Origin: Eumeta japonica
Taxonomy: Eukaryota; Arthropoda; Insecta; Lepidoptera; Psychidae
Assembly: GCA_005406025.1 (NCBI GenBank)
Contig: BGZK01001247.1
Coordinates: 118,610 to 182,609, forward strand
Length of the DNA stretch: 64,000 bases
Direction of reading: 5' to 3'
Each line of letters starts with the position of its first letter. Within the stretch, counting starts at the first letter, position 1. Positions 62,706-64,000 of this stretch are shown piece by piece. The notes beneath the pieces are model-generated. The model made no database searches, was not told the origin of the DNA, and worked only from the letters and a program-made list of their open reading frames with translations. The position numbers and the translations under genes are program-made.

Positions 62706-63499
62706 TTATTGGCCTTGTTCGCATATCGGGAGTGATACCAGCATGTAGGATATTTGCGGTAGCTAGAGTCGGATCTGGTACAAGACTTGCTGCGTGAGCG
62801 TCCTTGGGGGTGGCCACGTGACTTTGGACGCAATTGGCGATAGGAATGAGTAGTCAGCTGTCTCATTTGACGTCTGAGTTCAGCTATTTCACTAGTTAAG
62901 TTCTCTAGTGTGGAAGCATGGGCTGATACGGTGGAAGTGCACGCGACTTGTAGGGATGGAGCTATCTCGTGTACTCGGTCGGCCAAATCGGCGAGCAACT
63001 CAAAGTAGGTGCTGTCTGCCCGGCGATGACTGTTTGTATATTTTGTGGTAAGCGGCTTGTCCATATTGTGATGAGTAAGTCATTGGAGATGTCGGGACCG
63101 GCCAGCCTTGTAAGTGGCGGAGAAATTGCGAAGGTTTGCGGTCGCCAAGTTCCTCGTGCATGAGAAGTTGCTTTAGTTTCCGCTCTTTCGAATCTGATAG
63201 ACGTTTGACAAGCTCTGTTTTAATATTTCGTATTTGCCAGTCGTTGGAGGGTTTACGATAATATCTTTGACTTCTCGTAGATGCGTTTGGTCTAATTGTG
63301 CGATGACATAATTATATTTTGTCAAATCTGCCGTTATTCCGGCGTTCATAAACTGACCTTCGACTTGAGCAAACCATATTATAGGTTCTTCAGGCCAAAA
63401 CGGTGGAATTTTTGTAGTAAGTCGACAAACTTCGTTAGACGTGCCGGGCGAGGCAATGGAATCAGATCCGGCATCTTCATTGTTTTGTGTTCTTGGCAT
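62654..63499 (-). pseudogene. Retrotransposon gag, frameshifted
   Basis: It starts at ATG 63499 (MPRTQNNEDAGSD). The conserved IPPFWPEEPIIWFAQVEGQF segment is at about 63350-63410. The frame closes at 63173 and gag resumes in another frame at about 63064 to 62654. This second part holds a C..H..C..C knuckle (CWYH, then KCVKPC; about 62690-62750), the CHCC variant known from the CsRn1 clade. The two parts are separated by stops, so no full Gag is made. Confidence 0.8.
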
Positions 63500-63541
63500 T
63501 TTAATAAAATATTTATATTTTGTTATTTGTATATTTTAGCG

Positions 63542-63559
63542 ATCACGTCGGGGTCACCA
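63542..63559 (-). promoter_or_regulatory. Primer-binding site complementary to tRNA-Trp
   Basis: The plus strand reads ATCACGTCGGGGTCACCA, identical to the 3' end of insect tRNA-Trp (ATCACGTCGGGGTCA) plus the added CCA, so the element RNA would pair with that tRNA. It lies a few bases inside the 5' LTR. Confidence 0.85.
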
Positions 63560-63563
63560 GTTT

Positions 63564-63824
63564 TAGGTAAAATGCGGAAGAAAAACACAAACAGTTTGTG
63601 TCAACCTCGGTGTGGCACTGTACATACTACATAAATTGATAAACACGTACACAACATATTGTTTAACTAAAATAATTATAATCTTGTCTTGATAAAGATA
63701 AAGTAATTAAATACGAAAACACAAAAATATAGTTCGCGTAAAACGTCGGTGTCATGACATTTCTTGTCTTGTCAAACTTTATTATTCTTCCCAGCGTCGC
63801 GACACACGGAGTCCGGATACGCCA
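63564..63824 (-). repeat. 5' LTR
   Basis: It is the partner of 59370-59632 and lies beside the primer-binding site, which makes it the 5' LTR of a minus-strand element. No target-site duplication is obvious at the outer edges. Confidence 0.95.
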
Positions 63825-64000
63825 CACACTCCATTGATGTTTTGTTTCAGAACAGTACGTGTAAATTGTAAAAGATAGGATTTATTGACTTCTAATAACA
63901 AAATAAGTTTTACTTGTCTTTACATTAGAAAAATAAACATTATCTTATGGCATTTCGGTTGAAATTGTAGATAATGAATAATGTTCCTTCATTTCTTTTT
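63825..64000. other. Right flank of the retrotransposon
   Basis: AT-rich; nothing recognised. Confidence 0.5.

Larger units (their letters stand above)
59370..63824 (-). mobile_element. Ty3-type (CsRn1/Kabuki-like) LTR retrotransposon with rearranged interior
   Basis: Two LTRs of about 261-263 bp (59370-59632 and 63564-63824) differ at only about three positions. Next to the right LTR, on the minus strand, is an 18-nt primer-binding site complementary to the 3' end of tRNA-Trp plus CCA, characteristic of the CsRn1 clade. Minus-strand remnants of gag, protease and integrase follow in the expected order. Reverse transcriptase is missing, and the middle (about 60925-62090) reads on the opposite strand. 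It cannot move by its own proteins. Confidence 0.9.

Overview
The window is nuclear DNA of an insect, almost certainly a moth or butterfly (Lepidoptera). It is AT-rich, has intron-split genes, and is crowded with decayed transposons. The repeat types are those I know from Lepidoptera: tRNA-headed SINEs, RTE-like LINE tails, mariner elements, and a Ty3-type retrotransposon of the CsRn1/Kabuki kind. There are no bacterial features, no CRISPR array and no operons.

Layout. (1) 158-383 (+) looks like the last two exons of a gene that begins before the window; I do not recognise it. (2) 733-3238 is an old mariner-like transposon with a second, different mariner (826-2111) inserted inside it. (3) 5811-21413 (-) is a complete 12-exon TBCK gene (pseudokinase, Rab-GAP TBC domain, rhodanese-like domain; 779 codons). 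Its introns hold a dead pogo/Tigger transposon, an RTE-like LINE fragment, a small MITE and SINEs. (4) 21414-25145 separates TBCK from a divergent gene and carries a MITE of about 750 bp with long inverted repeats. (5) 25146-28666 (+) is a six-exon homologue of ZFC3H1, the zinc-finger protein of nuclear RNA surveillance. It ends just after the zinc finger, so it lacks the TPR half of the vertebrate protein. (6) 28667-44852 has no convincing gene; it holds foldback repeats, a second copy of the outer mariner, SINE pieces and a LINE copy with an inverted 5' part. (7) 44853-58520 (-) is the 3' part of a synaptotagmin gene of the Drosophila Syt-alpha/Syt-beta kind: seven exons, 416 codons, with the membrane-anchor exons beyond the window. 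(8) 59370-63824 (-) is a Ty3-type LTR retrotransposon with nearly identical LTRs, a tRNA-Trp primer site and a scrambled interior, lying in or upstream of the synaptotagmin gene.

The three recognised genes have no obvious shared pathway. TBCK acts in endolysosomal/TOR signalling and mRNA transport, ZFC3H1 in nuclear exosome targeting, and synaptotagmin in vesicle trafficking. Exon joins were set by reading frame, splice signals and similarity to known proteins recalled from general knowledge; no alignment was run. Two introns (one in TBCK, one in the synaptotagmin gene) keep frame only with GC-AG splice sites. A 56-nt exon in the synaptotagmin gene was found because it repairs an otherwise impossible phase.
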